From Marinomonas sp. UCMA 3892 (GTDB taxonomy: Bacteria > Pseudomonadota > Gammaproteobacteria > Pseudomonadales > Marinomonadaceae), in assembly GCF_012726345.1 (NCBI RefSeq), contig NZ_PTXN01000015.1, forward strand, positions 45,452-109,451: DNA of 64,000 bases, given 5' to 3'. Position numbers and translations under genes: made by a program. The notes beneath the pieces are model-generated. The model saw nothing but the letters and a program-made list of their open reading frames with translations. It did not search any database and had not been told where the DNA came from. This document shows, piece after piece, positions 27,309 to 39,252 of this stretch (within the stretch, counting starts at the first letter, position 1; every line of letters begins with the position of its first letter).

Positions 27309-27326
27309 CATATCATTTTTGATATG
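27309..27326. promoter_or_regulatory. 18-base palindrome between chvE and the antiporter gene
   Basis: CATATCA and TGATATG flank TTTT. It lies 162 bases before chvE and 111 bases before the divergent antiporter gene, so it may be an operator for either. No T-N11-A LysR pattern fits its symmetry exactly. The rest of the 27148-27436 spacer is AT-rich with no other structure I could support. Confidence 0.4.
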
Positions 27327-27436
27327 TTGGTTTATTATTCGAGATCGGAATTTTTACAGCATTACGTGCTGCGCGACTTAAACAAATTCCGTATGATAAA
27401 ACCCCCTTTACACATTCTTTAATTTAGAAGGAATCT

Positions 27437-29023
27437 ATGGAATTCATTTGGATCTTATTCGCATTTGTATGCGGACTGGCCGTCAAGGTGATCAATTTGC
27501 CGCCCTTAATTGGTTTCTTGTTAGCTGGTTTTTTACTTAACTATGCTGGTTTGGAACCAAGCAATACATTGGACTCCCTCGCCAATATTGGCATCACACT
27601 AATGCTGTTTAGTATCGGCTTAAAATTACATGTTAAAGACCTTCTAAAACGCGAGGTTTGGGCATCAACGCTAAGTCATATAGGAATAAGCACCATCCTA
27701 TTTGCCGGGATTGCCTTGCTGCTTGGTACTCTCAGCCTTCCATATTTTGGTGTGCTTGATTTTAAAACCGCCGCGCTTATCGGTTTCGCACTGAGTTTTT
27801 CTAGTACCGTTTGTATAATGAAACTGCTAGAGGAAAGTAGCGAATTAAAAACTCGCCATGGACAGTTATCTCTTGGCATTTTAGTTATGCAAGATATTGT
27901 AGCCGTGGTTTTTCTTGTTGCAGCCACTGGCAAAATACCGTCAATCTGGGCTCTTGGATTATTTGGTCTGCTACTAATTCGTCCAATTATCAACAAAATC
28001 GTCGACAAAGCTGGTCACGGGGAAATGCTACCATTAACAGGGCTTTTTCTTGCCCTAGGCGGTTATGAACTATTTTACTTTGTTGGGGTAAAGGGCGACT
28101 TAGGCGCACTAATCTTCGGTATTTTATTAGCGTCACACCCCAAAGCAGCAGAAATGAATAAGTCGCTAATGAATTTCAAAGATTTGTTTTTGATTGGCTT
28201 TTTCTTGTCCATCGGCTTCACTGCATTACCCACATTAAGCATGGTCGGCATGAGCCTAATCATTACTTTAGTGATTCTGGTGAAGTTCGCTCTCTTCTTC
28301 GTATTAATGACAAAAATGAAACTGCGCGGCAGAACGTCATTTTTATCATCGGTCATTCTTTCTAACTATAGTGAATTTGGCTTAATTGTCGTCGCCCTTA
28401 GCGTGGCAAACGGCTGGTTAGAAAAAGAATGGCTAGTCGTATTAGCATTGGCAGTGTCTTTCTCCTTCGTGATCACAAGCGTGCTTTATCGCAACGTTCA
28501 CCGTATGTACCGGAAAAACAAAGACATCATTCGCCGTTTTGAAAGCGCAGATTGTTTATCCGAAGATATCTTCGTACAACCTGTAAACAGCGACATTCTC
28601 GTGGTGGGCTTAGGTCGAGTTGGACGCGGGGCATTTGACTCTTTAAAAGGCTTGGTGGGTGACACAGTCGCGGGTATGGATGCGGATCGTAATCGTATTA
28701 ACCAAATGCAAGCTGCTAAAGAAAATGTATTCTACGGCGATGGTGAAGACGCAGATTTATGGGAACGTTTGGATACATCTCGAATTGAGCTCGTTTTGTT
28801 GGCATTACCAGCCACAGAAGACACGACCAATGTCGCCATACAACTGCGTAAGGCCAACTACAAGGGACAAATCGCTGCTATTGCTCGCTATCAAGATGAG
28901 AGAGAAATCCTCATCAACAGCGGCATAGACAACGTTTTCAACTTCTACACTGAAGCAGGTACAGGTTTCGCTGAGGAAAGTTTGGCACTGATTCGGCCAC
29001 TAGAAAGCGCCGTAGCTGCCTAG
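27437..29023 (+). CDS. CPA2-family cation/proton antiporter with TrkA-N domain
   Basis: 528 residues. The N-terminal about 365 residues form the Na+/H+ exchanger domain with some twelve helices (INLPPLIGFLLAGFLLNY, FALSFSSTVCIMKLLEE, ILVMQDIVAVVFL). From about residue 385 a Rossmann TrkA-N domain begins (ILVVGLGRVGRGAF), which binds NAD(H) and gates transport. The layout is that of KefB/YbaL-type K+ or Na+ efflux systems; no KefF/KefG partner is nearby. AAGGA supports the start. Confidence 0.88.
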   Translation: MEFIWILFAFVCGLAVKVINLPPLIGFLLAGFLLNYAGLEPSNTLDSLANIGITLMLFSIGLKLHVKDLLKREVWASTLSHIGISTILFAGIALLLGTLSLPYFGVLDFKTAALIGFALSFSSTVCIMKLLEESSELKTRHGQLSLGILVMQDIVAVVFLVAATGKIPSIWALGLFGLLLIRPIINKIVDKAGHGEMLPLTGLFLALGGYELFYFVGVKGDLGALIFGILLASHPKAAEMNKSLMNFKDLFLIGFFLSIGFTALPTLSMVGMSLIITLVILVKFALFFVLMTKMKLRGRTSFLSSVILSNYSEFGLIVVALSVANGWLEKEWLVVLALAVSFSFVITSVLYRNVHRMYRKNKDIIRRFESADCLSEDIFVQPVNSDILVVGLGRVGRGAFDSLKGLVGDTVAGMDADRNRINQMQAAKENVFYGDGEDADLWERLDTSRIELVLLALPATEDTTNVAIQLRKANYKGQIAAIARYQDEREILINSGIDNVFNFYTEAGTGFAEESLALIRPLESAVAA

Positions 29024-29067
29024 CTATTTCAAAGCTAGGCTATTATAAAGCTCTAGACGATAAGACT

Positions 29068-29104
29068 AAAAACACGGTGCCATTAACATGACACTGTGTT
29101 TTTT
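29068..29104. terminator. Bidirectional terminator between the antiporter and DUF6435 genes
   Basis: AAAACACGGTGCCAT pairs with ATGACACTGTGTTTT apart from two mismatches and runs into TTTTTT; the A-run on the other side gives the opposite strand a U-tract. A shorter stem (GCCTAGCT/AGCTAGGC, 29018-29040) overlaps the antiporter stop codon. Confidence 0.75.
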
Positions 29105-29115
29105 ATTGACTCTAT

Positions 29116-29286
29116 TTATGCAGACCTAGCTTCGTCTATCTTGGCTTTTACCGCTTCGGCTTTTTCCGTCAGTTCTGAATAGAGTCGGATGTCACCGCCG
29201 CGTTGGGCTTGCATGGCTTTTTCTAGTAACTCGCCATATTCTTTATCGAGCTTTTTAATCGGATCGGACTTTAGAAAAGAAAACAT
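29116..29286 (-). CDS. DUF6435-family small protein
   Basis: 56 residues, opening MFSFLKSDPIKKLDKEY, then AMQAQRGGDIRLYSELTEKA and a charged helical tail ending ARSA. This is the pattern of the small DUF6435 proteins common in marine gammaproteobacteria: a short N-terminal segment and a helical hairpin with no catalytic residues. Function unknown. TAGG lies about six bases before the ATG. It is monocistronic and convergent with the antiporter gene. Confidence 0.75.
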   Translation of the reverse strand: MFSFLKSDPIKKLDKEYGELLEKAMQAQRGGDIRLYSELTEKAEAVKAKIDEARSA

Positions 29287-29374
29287 AATTAGCCTATGGT
29301 TATGAGTTTATAGAGTTAATACGACGCAGATTGAGATTTAGATCGTTTTGACTAACAAATTACCTAAACAAAAA

Positions 29375-29400
29375 CGCCAATCAGATTTCTCTGATTGGCG
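29375..29400 (-). terminator. Terminator of gltBD
   Basis: CGCCAATCAGA and its complement (11 base pairs, loop TTTC) followed on the minus strand by TTTTTG, about 50 bases past the gltD stop. Confidence 0.88.
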
Positions 29401-29449
29401 CTTTGACCCAAAACTCTACAAGGTTTCGAGCGAAGCTAAGACATTGTGG

Positions 29450-30877
<1,428 letters not shown>

Positions 30878-30989
30878 CTATCTCCTCGGCCGCCTGTAAA
30901 CAGACGGCGCTTCTCTCAAATGGGTCAGACTGATTCGTTCACAGTGCTTAGTTTGTTTCATTACAAACCAAGCACCACAACAGCGTGTT

Positions 30990-33900
30990 TTATTCCGGAC
31001 GTTGACGAGTGTTTGCCAATAGCGCGCCTAAACTCGCGGCTTTTGGTTTGACTAGCCAGAACTTACCAATGTAGTCATAGAAGTTTTCTAAGATCTCATG
31101 GCCCCATTCGCTGTCAGTTTCTCGGACGTATTCTTCGATCACAGAGCGAAGGTGTGAACGATACTCTTCCGTCAATTCCGTACCGATACGGTGAATTTCC
31201 ACCAATTCGTGGTTGTACTTATCTACGAAGGTACGGTCTAAATCGAGTACGTAAGCGAAACCGCCAGTCATACCCGCACCAAAGTTGTAACCCGTATTAC
31301 CCAGTACAGTGACCATGCCGCCAGTCATGTATTCACAGCAGTGATCGCCTGCACCTTCGATAACCGTATGAGCACCTGAGTTACGTACAGCAAAACGCTC
31401 ACCTGCCGTACCTGCAGCAAACAACTTACCGCCCGTCGCGCCATACAAACAAGTGTTACCGATAATGGCAGAATCTTGTGATTTGAAAACAGATCCTTTT
31501 GGAGAACGAATAACCAATTTGCCGCCTGTCATGCCTTTACCAACATAATCGTTAGCATCGCCTTCTAGGTACATGTTCAAACCACCCGCGTTCCATACAC
31601 CGAAACTTTGACCTGCCGTACCAGTCAACTTCAATGTTAATGGCACATCAGACATGCCTTGGTTACCGTAACGTTTGGCAATCTCACCAGACAAACGAGC
31701 ACCGATAGAACGGTCGCAGTTAGTCACTTCAAAAGTAAACTCTCCACCTTCTTTTTCTTCAATCACGTCTTTAACTGTGTCCCACATTTTCAAAGCTAAT
31801 AGGCCTTTATCATGTGGTGGGTTAAATGGTGAATTGCAGTATTGTGCTTTGTTCGCTGGAATCGCATCGTTTTTCAAGATCGGTGAAAGATCTAAATTAC
31901 GTTGTTTATCCGTTTCACCCGGCAAGATAGCTAATAGGTCTGTACGACCAATCAAATCTTGCAGGCTGGCAACACCCAGTTTCGCTAACCATAGACGCGT
32001 ATCTTCTGCCATAAAGCGGAAGAAGTTTTTGATCATTTCTACCGTACCGATGAAGTGCTCATCACGTAGCATTTGATCCTGAGTTGCCACACCAGTCGCA
32101 CAGTTATTCAAGTGACAAATACGCAAGAACTTACAACCCATGGCAACCATTGGCGTGGTACCAAAACCAAAGCTTTCAGCGCCAAGAATCGCCGCTTTCA
32201 CCACATCCAAACCAGTTTTTAGACCACCGTCGGTTTGCAGACGAATTTTGCCGCGAAGATCGTTAGAACGAAGTGCTTGTTGCGCTTCCGCTAAACCTAA
32301 CTCCCAAGGCGAACCCGCATGGCGAATAGAGGTAATAGGCGATGCAGCAGTACCACCGTCATAGCCAGAGATGGTGATCAAGTCCGCGTAAGCTTTCGCT
32401 ACACCAGCAGCAATCGTACCAACACCCGGTTCAGAAACCAGTTTCACCGACACCAAGGCATCTGGGTTAACTTGTTTCAAATCGAAAATCAGCTGAGCTA
32501 AATCCTCGATAGAATAAATATCGTGGTGCGGTGGAGGCGAAATCAAGGTCACACCTGGAACAGCATAACGTAGACGAGCGATTAAGCCGTTCACTTTACC
32601 GCCAGGCAACTGACCACCTTCACCCGGTTTCGCACCTTGCGCAACTTTAATCTGTAACACTTCAGCGTTAACCAAATATTCTGGTGTAACACCAAAGCGG
32701 CCAGACGCGATTTGCTTGATCTTAGAACGGCGCTCTGTACCATGACGAGCAGGATCTTCACCACCCTCACCAGAGTTAGAGCGACAGCCTAATTCGTTCA
32801 TCGCTTGAGCTAGAGCTTCGTGTGCTTCTGGTGACAAGGCACCCAATGACATACCCGCTGAGTCGAAACGAGGTAGAATCTCTTCAATAGATTCCACTGT
32901 GTCTAACGGAATGGCTTTCGCTTTGTCAGACAAAGTAAACAAGTCACGCAACATAGACGCTGGACGGTTATTCACTAGCTCTGTGTATTTAGTGAAATCT
33001 TCAAAGCGACCACTGCCCACTGCAGTTTGCAAATTGCGAACCACGTCTGGGTTAAACGCATGGTATTCCGCTTCATGGACGTATTTTAGGTAACCACCCT
33101 GTTGAATCGGTTTACGCAATTTCCACGCATTGTTTGCGATAGATTCTTGATCCTTTTGGAAATCTTCAAAGCGCGCGCCTTTAATACGGCTTGGAACACC
33201 TTTGAAACAAAGATCCACCACTTCAGTAGCCAAACCAACGGCTTCAAACAGTTGCGCACCACGATAAGAGGCGATGGTAGAAATCCCCATCTTAGAGATG
33301 ATCTTCATCAAGCCCTTGTTAATACCTTTACGGTATTTAACGTGACAAGCAATTGGGTCACCCAAGACTTCGCCTTTATCAATCATGTCGTTGATTAAAC
33401 GATAAGAAAGATACGGATAAACCGCTGTCGCACCAAAGCCTAGTAACACAGCAAATTGATGAGGATCACGGGCAAAGCCAGTATCAGCAATGATATTGGA
33501 ATCACAGCGCAAACCTTGCTTAGACAAATAATGATGCACCGCACCTACCGCCATAGGCGAAGGAATAGGCAAATGGCCTTTTGCTATATCACGGTCGGTT
33601 AATACAACAATAACGGCACCATTACGTACCACTTCTTCTGCTTTCAATTGCAAGTTTTTAATCGCTTGCTCAAGAGAAACTTCTTCAGGGTTGTAATTAG
33701 TGTTTAGACGAACCAAACGGAAACGGTGGTCATCTAACGCCAACAATCGGCTGTACTTACGTGGTGACAGTACAGGTGAAGACAAAATAATACGGTTCGC
33801 ATGCTTTGGCGTTTCTTCAAATAAGTTACGCTCTACACCGATACAAGTTTCCAACGACATCACAACAGATTCACGAAGCGGATCTATTGGCGGATTGGTT

Positions 33901-35441
33901 ACCTGTGCAAATTTCTGACGGAAATAATCTGTCACTGGACGAGTCTGGCTAGACATAACTGCCATAGGTGTATCATCACCCATAGAACCTACTGCCTCAT
34001 GACCACTTTCTGCCAATGGACGGAAAATCTGCTCACGTTCTTCAAAAGACACTTGGAACATCTTCTGATAGGTCAGCATTTCTTCTTTTGTAAAAGGTTC
34101 GAACTCTAGAGAAGATTCTTCCAACAAAGATTCAATTCGAATCGCTTCCTGCTTCAACCATTTTTTGTATGGGTGCATGGATTTAAGGCGATTATCGATA
34201 TCATCAGTATGAAGTACTTTGCCGTTTTGTGTGTCAATAACCAACATTTGGCCAGGACCAACACGGCCTTTCGACACAACATCTTCAGACTTATAGCCGT
34301 AAGTGCCGACTTCTGAAGCTAAGGTGATAAAGCCATTCTTAGTAATAACCCAACGAGCAGGGCGTAAACCGTTACGGTCAAGCATACAAATCGCATGACG
34401 GCCGTCAGTCATAACCAAACCAGCTGGGCCGTCCCAAGGATCCATGTGCATAGAGTTGTACTGGTAGAACGCACGTAACTCTGGATCCATATTTTCAACG
34501 TTTTGCCATGCTGGTGGAATGATCAAACGCGCAGCGCGGAAAATATCCACACCACCTGTTACCAACACTTCCAACATGTTATCCATAGAAGAAGAGTCAG
34601 AGCCTGTTAGGTTAACAATAGGTTGAAGATCCTGTAGCTCAGGAATCAGCGGAGTGCGTAGCTTACTGCTACGAGCCAATGCCCAATTACGGTTACCTTC
34701 GATCGTATTGATCTCACCGTTGTGAGCCAGCATGCGGAACGGTTGTGCCAAAGGCCACTTAGGAAGCGTATTAGTAGAGAAACGTTGGTGGAAAACACAA
34801 ATCGCTGTTTGCATTTTTTCGTTGCCCAAATCTTTATAAAAGAAAGGCAAATCCACTGGCATCATCAAGCCTTTGTACGCCAACACTTTATCGGACAAAG
34901 AACAGATGTAGAAATTTTCGTATTGCGCTAGTGCGATTTCAGTTTGGCGGCGAGCGACAAACAAACGTGTTGCGAAAGTACGAGCGTCCATACGGTTGCT
35001 GTCGACAAATACTTGCTCGATACGAGGCAAGCAATCCATCGCGATAACACCAAGACAAGACGCATCAATTGGCACTTCCCGCCAACCAACTACATTTAAA
35101 CCTTCATCAGTCAATTTTTTCGTCAAAGTTTCACGTTGCTCACTTGCAAGCGTGTCATCTTGATCAAGAAACACCATGCCAATACCGTAAAGGTCAGACA
35201 AGGTGTGATTAAATAAAGCGTGTGCTTCACCACGTAAAAATAGATCCGGCTTTTGGATAAGAAGACCACAGCCGTCACCTGTTTTGCCATCAGCGGCGAT
35301 GCCGCCACGGTGTGTCATACATGTCAAAGACTCAATGGCTGTCTTAAGTAATTCATGGCTAGTATTGCCTTCCATATGAGCAATTAAGCCAAAGCCACAG
35401 TTGTCTTTGAACTCGCCAGGACGATAAAGGCCTGCATTCAT
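30990..35441 (-). CDS. gltB: Glutamate synthase large subunit
   Basis: 1483 residues, the usual length. A short propeptide ends before the catalytic cysteine in FKDNCGFG (Cys15), the N-terminal nucleophile of the class II amidotransferase domain. The central domain and the FMN-binding synthase domain follow; the [3Fe-4S] cysteines are in [12 protein letters not shown]. The C-terminal beta-helix GXGXG domain closes the chain ([16 protein letters not shown]). It assimilates ammonia through glutamine with GltD. GGAG precedes the ATG. A Fur-like box lies about 100 bases upstream. Confidence 0.96.
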   Translation of the reverse strand: MNAGLYRPGEFKDNCGFGLIAHMEGNTSHELLKTAIESLTCMTHRGGIAADGKTGDGCGLLIQKPDLFLRGEAHALFNHTLSDLYGIGMVFLDQDDTLASEQRETLTKKLTDEGLNVVGWREVPIDASCLGVIAMDCLPRIEQVFVDSNRMDARTFATRLFVARRQTEIALAQYENFYICSLSDKVLAYKGLMMPVDLPFFYKDLGNEKMQTAICVFHQRFSTNTLPKWPLAQPFRMLAHNGEINTIEGNRNWALARSSKLRTPLIPELQDLQPIVNLTGSDSSSMDNMLEVLVTGGVDIFRAARLIIPPAWQNVENMDPELRAFYQYNSMHMDPWDGPAGLVMTDGRHAICMLDRNGLRPARWVITKNGFITLASEVGTYGYKSEDVVSKGRVGPGQMLVIDTQNGKVLHTDDIDNRLKSMHPYKKWLKQEAIRIESLLEESSLEFEPFTKEEMLTYQKMFQVSFEEREQIFRPLAESGHEAVGSMGDDTPMAVMSSQTRPVTDYFRQKFAQVTNPPIDPLRESVVMSLETCIGVERNLFEETPKHANRIILSSPVLSPRKYSRLLALDDHRFRLVRLNTNYNPEEVSLEQAIKNLQLKAEEVVRNGAVIVVLTDRDIAKGHLPIPSPMAVGAVHHYLSKQGLRCDSNIIADTGFARDPHQFAVLLGFGATAVYPYLSYRLINDMIDKGEVLGDPIACHVKYRKGINKGLMKIISKMGISTIASYRGAQLFEAVGLATEVVDLCFKGVPSRIKGARFEDFQKDQESIANNAWKLRKPIQQGGYLKYVHEAEYHAFNPDVVRNLQTAVGSGRFEDFTKYTELVNNRPASMLRDLFTLSDKAKAIPLDTVESIEEILPRFDSAGMSLGALSPEAHEALAQAMNELGCRSNSGEGGEDPARHGTERRSKIKQIASGRFGVTPEYLVNAEVLQIKVAQGAKPGEGGQLPGGKVNGLIARLRYAVPGVTLISPPPHHDIYSIEDLAQLIFDLKQVNPDALVSVKLVSEPGVGTIAAGVAKAYADLITISGYDGGTAASPITSIRHAGSPWELGLAEAQQALRSNDLRGKIRLQTDGGLKTGLDVVKAAILGAESFGFGTTPMVAMGCKFLRICHLNNCATGVATQDQMLRDEHFIGTVEMIKNFFRFMAEDTRLWLAKLGVASLQDLIGRTDLLAILPGETDKQRNLDLSPILKNDAIPANKAQYCNSPFNPPHDKGLLALKMWDTVKDVIEEKEGGEFTFEVTNCDRSIGARLSGEIAKRYGNQGMSDVPLTLKLTGTAGQSFGVWNAGGLNMYLEGDANDYVGKGMTGGKLVIRSPKGSVFKSQDSAIIGNTCLYGATGGKLFAAGTAGERFAVRNSGAHTVIEGAGDHCCEYMTGGMVTVLGNTGYNFGAGMTGGFAYVLDLDRTFVDKYNHELVEIHRIGTELTEEYRSHLRSVIEEYVRETDSEWGHEILENFYDYIGKFWLVKPKAASLGALLANTRQRPE

Positions 35442-35541
35442 ACACCAACTCCCACAGTTGAAACGTAAAAAATAAAATTAGATATAAATTCGATTATCAG
35501 GTGGCTGGGCTAAAAAGCGAAAGCGTGAAAGATCCCGCTTC

Positions 35542-35560
35542 GAGAATGACTATCATCTAC
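35542..35560. promoter_or_regulatory. Fur-like box upstream of gltB
   Basis: GAGAATGACTATCATCTAC matches 13 of 19 positions of the Fur consensus by my count and shares its first 12 bases with the exbB box. It could link this iron-sulfur enzyme to iron status. A possible -10 (GATAAT, 35493-35498, minus strand) lies between it and gltB. Confidence 0.4.
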
Positions 35561-35957
35561 CCAAAATACCACCGAAATGGACGATCATACTACCCTGCTG
35601 AAGAGCACTACTCAAACGAGCATAGGCCTGATTTATGTTATTTTGGCGCTTTTTATAGGGGTTTTAGCAGCAAATAACGCGGACTTAGAGAATTATCTAT
35701 GGCTGTAGTTTTTCCAAACAGAAAATTCCACTGTTCATTCATGTTTTTCAGGGAATTACAGTGATTTTTACTAAATTGAGAGGTTTGCTATACAAAAGCC
35801 TCACAAAAAGAGACTTTGATGGTGTTTTAAACGCTTTGAATCGGAAGAACACTTGGTATTGTCGACATAAAACCTAAATTGCAAACGTAAAACAGCATGA
35901 GATGCTTTGCACAAAGTCACGAACGAAGCTAAATCGAGACAAAGGTCTCAGCAGAAA
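35561..35957. other. Spacer between gltB promoter region and damX
   Basis: AT-rich region with no supported gene. A weak hairpin (AGCAT/ATGCT, 35894-35906, followed by GTTTT on the minus strand) may terminate the damX operon. Nothing else is clear. Confidence 0.4.
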
Positions 35958-37523
35958 TCACTGGGCTTTCTTAATATCGTCCTGAATACCGCGAGCACTT
36001 CGCGCCCAAGGATTAAGGTCACGAATATCTTTAGGAAGAGATTCCGCTGCCGCTATTGCTTCGCTACGATTACGATAAGAGCCATAAACCACGACAAACC
36101 AATCCTTGCCATTATGTTTTGACTTAAAATAGCCAAAGGCATCCACACCGCCTTGATCACGAATAAAGTCCCGCACTGTTCCTTTATTATGTGTTCCTAA
36201 TAGCTGTAAGGTATAGCGGTTTGGGTTCTGGGATAGCCACCACTCCGTCTTATCAAAACGGTCTTGTGAGACTTTTAGGTTAGTTTGTTCATTTTTAGTT
36301 GGCACCATTTCAGTTGCTGTATCAGCAGTAGGAGCTGCTTGCGCTAAAGGTGCCTCAGCACGAATAGGTGCAGTTGTAATAGCTGGAGTCATCATAGATG
36401 GAACACTCGGCTGCTCTGTAGATGGAGCATTAGACATACTTATAGCAGGCAATGAAGAAGTACCAGCTGGGATAGGTGGAAGTATGATTTCACCTTCTTG
36501 GCCAATCTTACGCTGCATGGCATCAATGCGTGCGATAGTCTCAGCTGATGATTGCCCCTGTCTTGGGCTTAATGGAATAACATTACTGGTTCTATCTGTT
36601 ACTGAAGACGATGTCGAAGGTTTGTCAGACTGTTTATCAGAGAATAATACCGCCACCAAAATCCCTAACATCACCACAGAAAGCAATGCCATATGCGCTA
36701 AAGGAAAGCCTATCGCTAAATTAAAGCGCATACCTGATTTTGCTGGTTTATTACCATTCCCCATCATGGCTTGAGCAAGCTGGTTGATTCGCCCAGGATA
36801 CCCACCAGACTCCTGATGGATTTGCTTCACTTGCTTATCACTAAAGGGTAAGTTAATTCCGCCGCCAACCGCGCGAACACGATGCAATAAGTAAGCACGT
36901 GTTTGCTCTAATGAATAAGGCGCCAAGGTAAATGAATGACTTAGTTGTTCATAACGAGAGCGCTGATAAGCATCAAGATTACGTGATAATGAGTATTCGC
37001 TGAACAACACAATATGAGGAACAGTTTGATTTTCAGTCGCCAATGACATCATGTCTAGCAGCATGCTCACCGCATCGGTGTTTAACTCTTGGGCATTATC
37101 AACTAATACCAACGCCGCTTGGCCTTTCTCATCTAAATCATGAGAAAACTTAAGCAAAGGGCCGAAGGTGGTTTCATTAGGAGGTTGTGTGAAGTGACTA
37201 GCAAAACCGGCATATATAGCTTGCAGCAATTGACCAGCCGTCATCAACATAGTCGCTTTAACGTGACTAACAACAGTGGTGTCATCTTGATGACGAGCAA
37301 ATTCCATCAAAAAACGACTTTTGCCACTGCCTTGTGGCCCTTGGACCACAGACAGCAAACTACTATAGCGACTCAAATGCTCAAGCAAAGCCAGTTGCTG
37401 ATTGCCTTCTTCAGACGCAAAATAAAGCGATGCGTCTTTCGAGCCAAAAGGATCCCTCAGCGTGGCTTTTGGGGGCTGATTAAGCGCATCCTCTAGATCA
37501 AACTGAAAGTCTGGCTTAGACAT
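35958..37523 (-). CDS. damX: DamX-like AAA ATPase with C-terminal SPOR domain
   Basis: 521 residues. The N-terminal ATPase-like domain has Walker A GPQGSGKS (about 60-67) and a Walker B-like ALVLVDNAQEL. One membrane helix follows at about 272-296, then a Ser/Pro/Thr-rich linker and a SPOR domain (about 430-510, RYTLQLLGTHNKG and WFVVVYGSY). SPOR domains bind denuded septal peptidoglycan. DamX takes part in division, and its place after aroK-aroB is conserved. In E. coli the N-terminal part lacks an intact ATPase, so the apparent Walker motifs here are notable. Confidence 0.85.
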   Translation of the reverse strand: MSKPDFQFDLEDALNQPPKATLRDPFGSKDASLYFASEEGNQQLALLEHLSRYSSLLSVVQGPQGSGKSRFLMEFARHQDDTTVVSHVKATMLMTAGQLLQAIYAGFASHFTQPPNETTFGPLLKFSHDLDEKGQAALVLVDNAQELNTDAVSMLLDMMSLATENQTVPHIVLFSEYSLSRNLDAYQRSRYEQLSHSFTLAPYSLEQTRAYLLHRVRAVGGGINLPFSDKQVKQIHQESGGYPGRINQLAQAMMGNGNKPAKSGMRFNLAIGFPLAHMALLSVVMLGILVAVLFSDKQSDKPSTSSSVTDRTSNVIPLSPRQGQSSAETIARIDAMQRKIGQEGEIILPPIPAGTSSLPAISMSNAPSTEQPSVPSMMTPAITTAPIRAEAPLAQAAPTADTATEMVPTKNEQTNLKVSQDRFDKTEWWLSQNPNRYTLQLLGTHNKGTVRDFIRDQGGVDAFGYFKSKHNGKDWFVVVYGSYRNRSEAIAAAESLPKDIRDLNPWARSARGIQDDIKKAQ

Positions 37524-37555
37524 AGTTGTCCTTCAATATTAAATAACTAACAATA

Positions 37556-38662
37556 TTAAGCAAGGCTAGCTTGTTTACTCGCTTCTAGTGCGTCTAGAAG
37601 ACAGGAATTAAAGTCTTCCATCGGAAAATCCGATGTTACGATAGCATCACCCAATGCGCCAAGCAGAACCAAACGCAAGCTTCCATCCAATACCTTTTTA
37701 TCTAACGCCATGCGTTCCACAAAGCACTCGACCGTCATCTCAGCAGGCGGTAAGACAGGCAAATTTGCTGCTTGAAATAGTGCTACGGAACGACAGATAT
37801 CTTGTTCCGTTAAATTCCCCATGCGCCAAGAAAGATCAATCGCTAACATACTACCAGCAGCAACAGCTTCACCGTGCAACCAATTGCCGTAGCCCATTTC
37901 AGTTTCAATCGCATGACCAAACGTATGGCCTAGGTTTAAAATAGCACGAATGCCACCCTCTCTTTCATCTTGGGCAACTACATTGGCTTTTGCCAAACAG
38001 GAGCGGTAAATCGCTTCACTGATTTTATCATTATCTAATGCCATTAATTCAGGCATTTCTTGTTCGAGCCAATCAAAAAATGGCACATCGCAAATCAAAC
38101 CGTATTTGATCACTTCCGCCATGCCTGCTGACAATTCACGCTGTGGCAAGCTTTGCAAGGTTTCTGTATCAATGATCACAGCTTGAGGCTGATAAAAAGC
38201 GCCTATCATATTTTTGCCAAGCGGATGATTCACACCTGTTTTTCCACCAACAGAAGAATCAACTTGAGAAAGCAAAGTGGTTGGCACTTGAATAAATGGC
38301 ACACCTCGCTGATAAGTCGCAGCTGCAAACCCAGCCATATCACCAACCACACCACCACCTAAAGCGATAACAGTAGTCGTTCGATTATGCTTGGCTTCCA
38401 ATAAAGCGGACATGATCATGCCGTAAGTTTCTAGCGTTTTATATACTTCACCATCAGGCAGAATACAGGTATCAACTTTATAATCCACTGATAACATTGA
38501 CACCATGGACTCTAGATACAGAGGTGCAATAGTCTCATTGGTTACTATCATGACTTGTTTGCCATGAATCGCATCATCAAAAAGGGCTTTCTGCTGACGA
38601 ATGCCGCTACCAATAAAAATAGGGTAGCTACGATCATCAAGGTCAACGGTTAACGTACGCAT
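37556..38662 (-). CDS. aroB: 3-dehydroquinate synthase
   Basis: 368 residues. NAD-binding [13 protein letters not shown], the segment [17 protein letters not shown] and metal ligands in [12 protein letters not shown] and [10 protein letters not shown] are all present. It converts DAHP to 3-dehydroquinate, the second shikimate step. Its ATG overlaps the aroK stop by one base (TAATG), so the pair is translationally coupled. Confidence 0.96.
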   Translation of the reverse strand: MRTLTVDLDDRSYPIFIGSGIRQQKALFDDAIHGKQVMIVTNETIAPLYLESMVSMLSVDYKVDTCILPDGEVYKTLETYGMIMSALLEAKHNRTTTVIALGGGVVGDMAGFAAATYQRGVPFIQVPTTLLSQVDSSVGGKTGVNHPLGKNMIGAFYQPQAVIIDTETLQSLPQRELSAGMAEVIKYGLICDVPFFDWLEQEMPELMALDNDKISEAIYRSCLAKANVVAQDEREGGIRAILNLGHTFGHAIETEMGYGNWLHGEAVAAGSMLAIDLSWRMGNLTEQDICRSVALFQAANLPVLPPAEMTVECFVERMALDKKVLDGSLRLVLLGALGDAIVTSDFPMEDFNSCLLDALEASKQASLA

Positions 38663-39210
38663 TAGGATACGGTTATCTCCATTTTAAGGTGGCGCTTGAT
38701 TGCATCTAGCACCTTATTAGCGACAGAACGAGGGTGACGGGAATCTGTTTCAATAACTAAAGTAGCAACTTCTCTATATAGAGGGTCACGTATTTCAAAT
38801 AGTTTTTTTAACGTTGCTCTCGGATCACCAGTTTGCAAAAGAGGGCGATGTGTACTTTTTGAGGTGCGATATAACTGTTGAGCGACGGAAGCGTACAAGT
38901 ATACCACGAGCGCATTTTCTCGAAGAATATCTCTATTTTCCTCACGCATCACGATACCGCCACCGGTTGCTAACACACAATCACCGGTGTCTGATTCCAC
39001 TATTGAGGCCAGGGCCTGAGTTTCACGCTTACGAAAACCGTCTTCACCTTCCCGTTCAAAAATCCAAGGAATGTCTGCACCAGCATTGTCTTCTATGACT
39101 TTATCGAGATCATAAAATTCTTTGCCCATCGATTGAGAAATCAAACGGCCTATCGTCGTTTTTCCTGCGCCCATCGGGCCTACTAAAATAATATTGGGGG
39201 CTTTTATCAT
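38662..39210 (-). CDS. aroK: Shikimate kinase
   Basis: 182 residues from the ATG at 39208-39210. Walker [13 protein letters not shown], shikimate-binding [12 protein letters not shown] and [13 protein letters not shown], and the glycine-rich [11 protein letters not shown] are present. It phosphorylates shikimate at the 3-OH. Its position before aroB and after the pil/hof-type genes is conserved in gammaproteobacteria. Confidence 0.96.
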   Translation of the reverse strand: MIKAPNIILVGPMGAGKTTIGRLISQSMGKEFYDLDKVIEDNAGADIPWIFEREGEDGFRKRETQALASIVESDTGDCVLATGGGIVMREENRDILRENALVVYLYASVAQQLYRTSKSTHRPLLQTGDPRATLKKLFEIRDPLYREVATLVIETDSRHPRSVANKVLDAIKRHLKMEITVS

Positions 39211-39252
39211 TGTATTCAATTACGTCGGAATTAAGCAGATTTAGACTGCGGC

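Noticed and set aside
35894..35906. Terminator for the damX operon
   Set aside because: The AGCAT/ATGCT stem is only five base pairs and is followed by a short T4; too weak to call with confidence.
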